Below are positions 63,761 to 64,000 of a DNA stretch of 64,000 nucleotides, one piece after another. This stretch comes from Tyto alba (Eukaryota; Chordata; Aves; Strigiformes; Tytonidae). A program made the translations under genes and the position numbers. The notes below the pieces were generated by a model, which saw only the letters and a program-made list of their open reading frames with translations, was not told where the DNA came from and made no database searches. How positions within the stretch are numbered: the first letter of the stretch is position 1; every line of letters starts with the position of its first letter. The stretch is taken from positions 13,126,314-13,190,313 of the forward strand of contig NW_024881295.1 in the NCBI RefSeq assembly GCF_018691265.1, given 5' to 3'.

Positions 63761-64000
63761 ACTGCACCCTGTTCTTTACCCTGACTACCCCTTGTTTTCC
63801 TTCATGCTCTCCCCTTCTCTTTCTCTTGCCCTTTTTGTCACCTTTGCCATCAGTGTCTCTGGGTGCAGAGCAAAAATGACTTCCTGCGTGCTTCAGAGCC
63901 TGCTTCATTCTCAGAAATTAGAAGACAAGGATGAGAAAAACAAAGTGGAAACTTTTTAGGTTTAAAAATATTAGACTTCTTTCCTTCCCCCCCTCATTAG
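63761..64000. other. pyrimidine-rich end of window, unidentified
   Basis: C/T-rich on the plus strand to about 63850, then returning to AT-rich. A plus frame of 88 codons (63693-63959) ends here with no domain. Nothing further can be supported. Confidence 0.4.

Noticed and set aside
1..64000. CRISPR arrays, bacterial operons, ribosome binding sites
   Set aside because: The sequence is vertebrate-like noncoding DNA; no spaced identical repeats or gene clusters are present.

Overview
This window looks like noncoding DNA from a bird nuclear genome, most likely a gene desert or a very long intron. The bird assignment rests on two fragments with the sequence of the 3' end of avian CR1 LINEs (29165-29306 and about 50033-50432), and on two copies of a roughly 1.0-1.15 kb LTR-like repeat whose head and tail match, from memory, a dispersed LTR family common in bird genomes. 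The rest is AT-rich, CpG-poor, largely single-copy DNA with short homopolymers and AT microsatellites. I could not support any intact protein-coding gene, rRNA, tRNA or CRISPR array. All open frames are short (176 codons at most), have no recognisable domains, and the longest ones lie inside the GC-rich LTR repeats.

Layout: 1-6326 is AT-rich spacer with one weak candidate for a retroposed transcript end (3901-4082). 6327-7470 is LTR copy 1, possibly with a 5-bp target duplication. 7471-28366 is spacer with a TTTTC tract and a GTTTT tract. 28367-28995 holds a short hAT-transposase-like peptide next to a small CpG-rich patch. 29165-29306 is a CR1 3' end. 34590-35626 is LTR copy 2 in the same orientation as copy 1. 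35627-50032 is spacer with a forkhead-like site cluster, an 18-bp tandem duplication and a strong G-quadruplex motif. About 50033-50432 is a second, older CR1 fragment carrying an internal 23-bp tandem duplication. 50433-62290 is spacer with a 34-T homopolymer followed by nine G. 62291-64000 changes composition: it becomes GC- and CpG-rich and contains a minus-strand reading frame with stops that I cannot identify.

There is no system of cooperating genes here. The best leads are the mosaic similarity of the two LTR copies (nearly identical cores, clearly diverged ends), the CpG-rich right edge as a possible promoter or first-exon region of a gene beyond the window, the hAT-like remnant, and a few compact motif arrangements that could be regulatory. 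All percentages are hand alignments and approximate.
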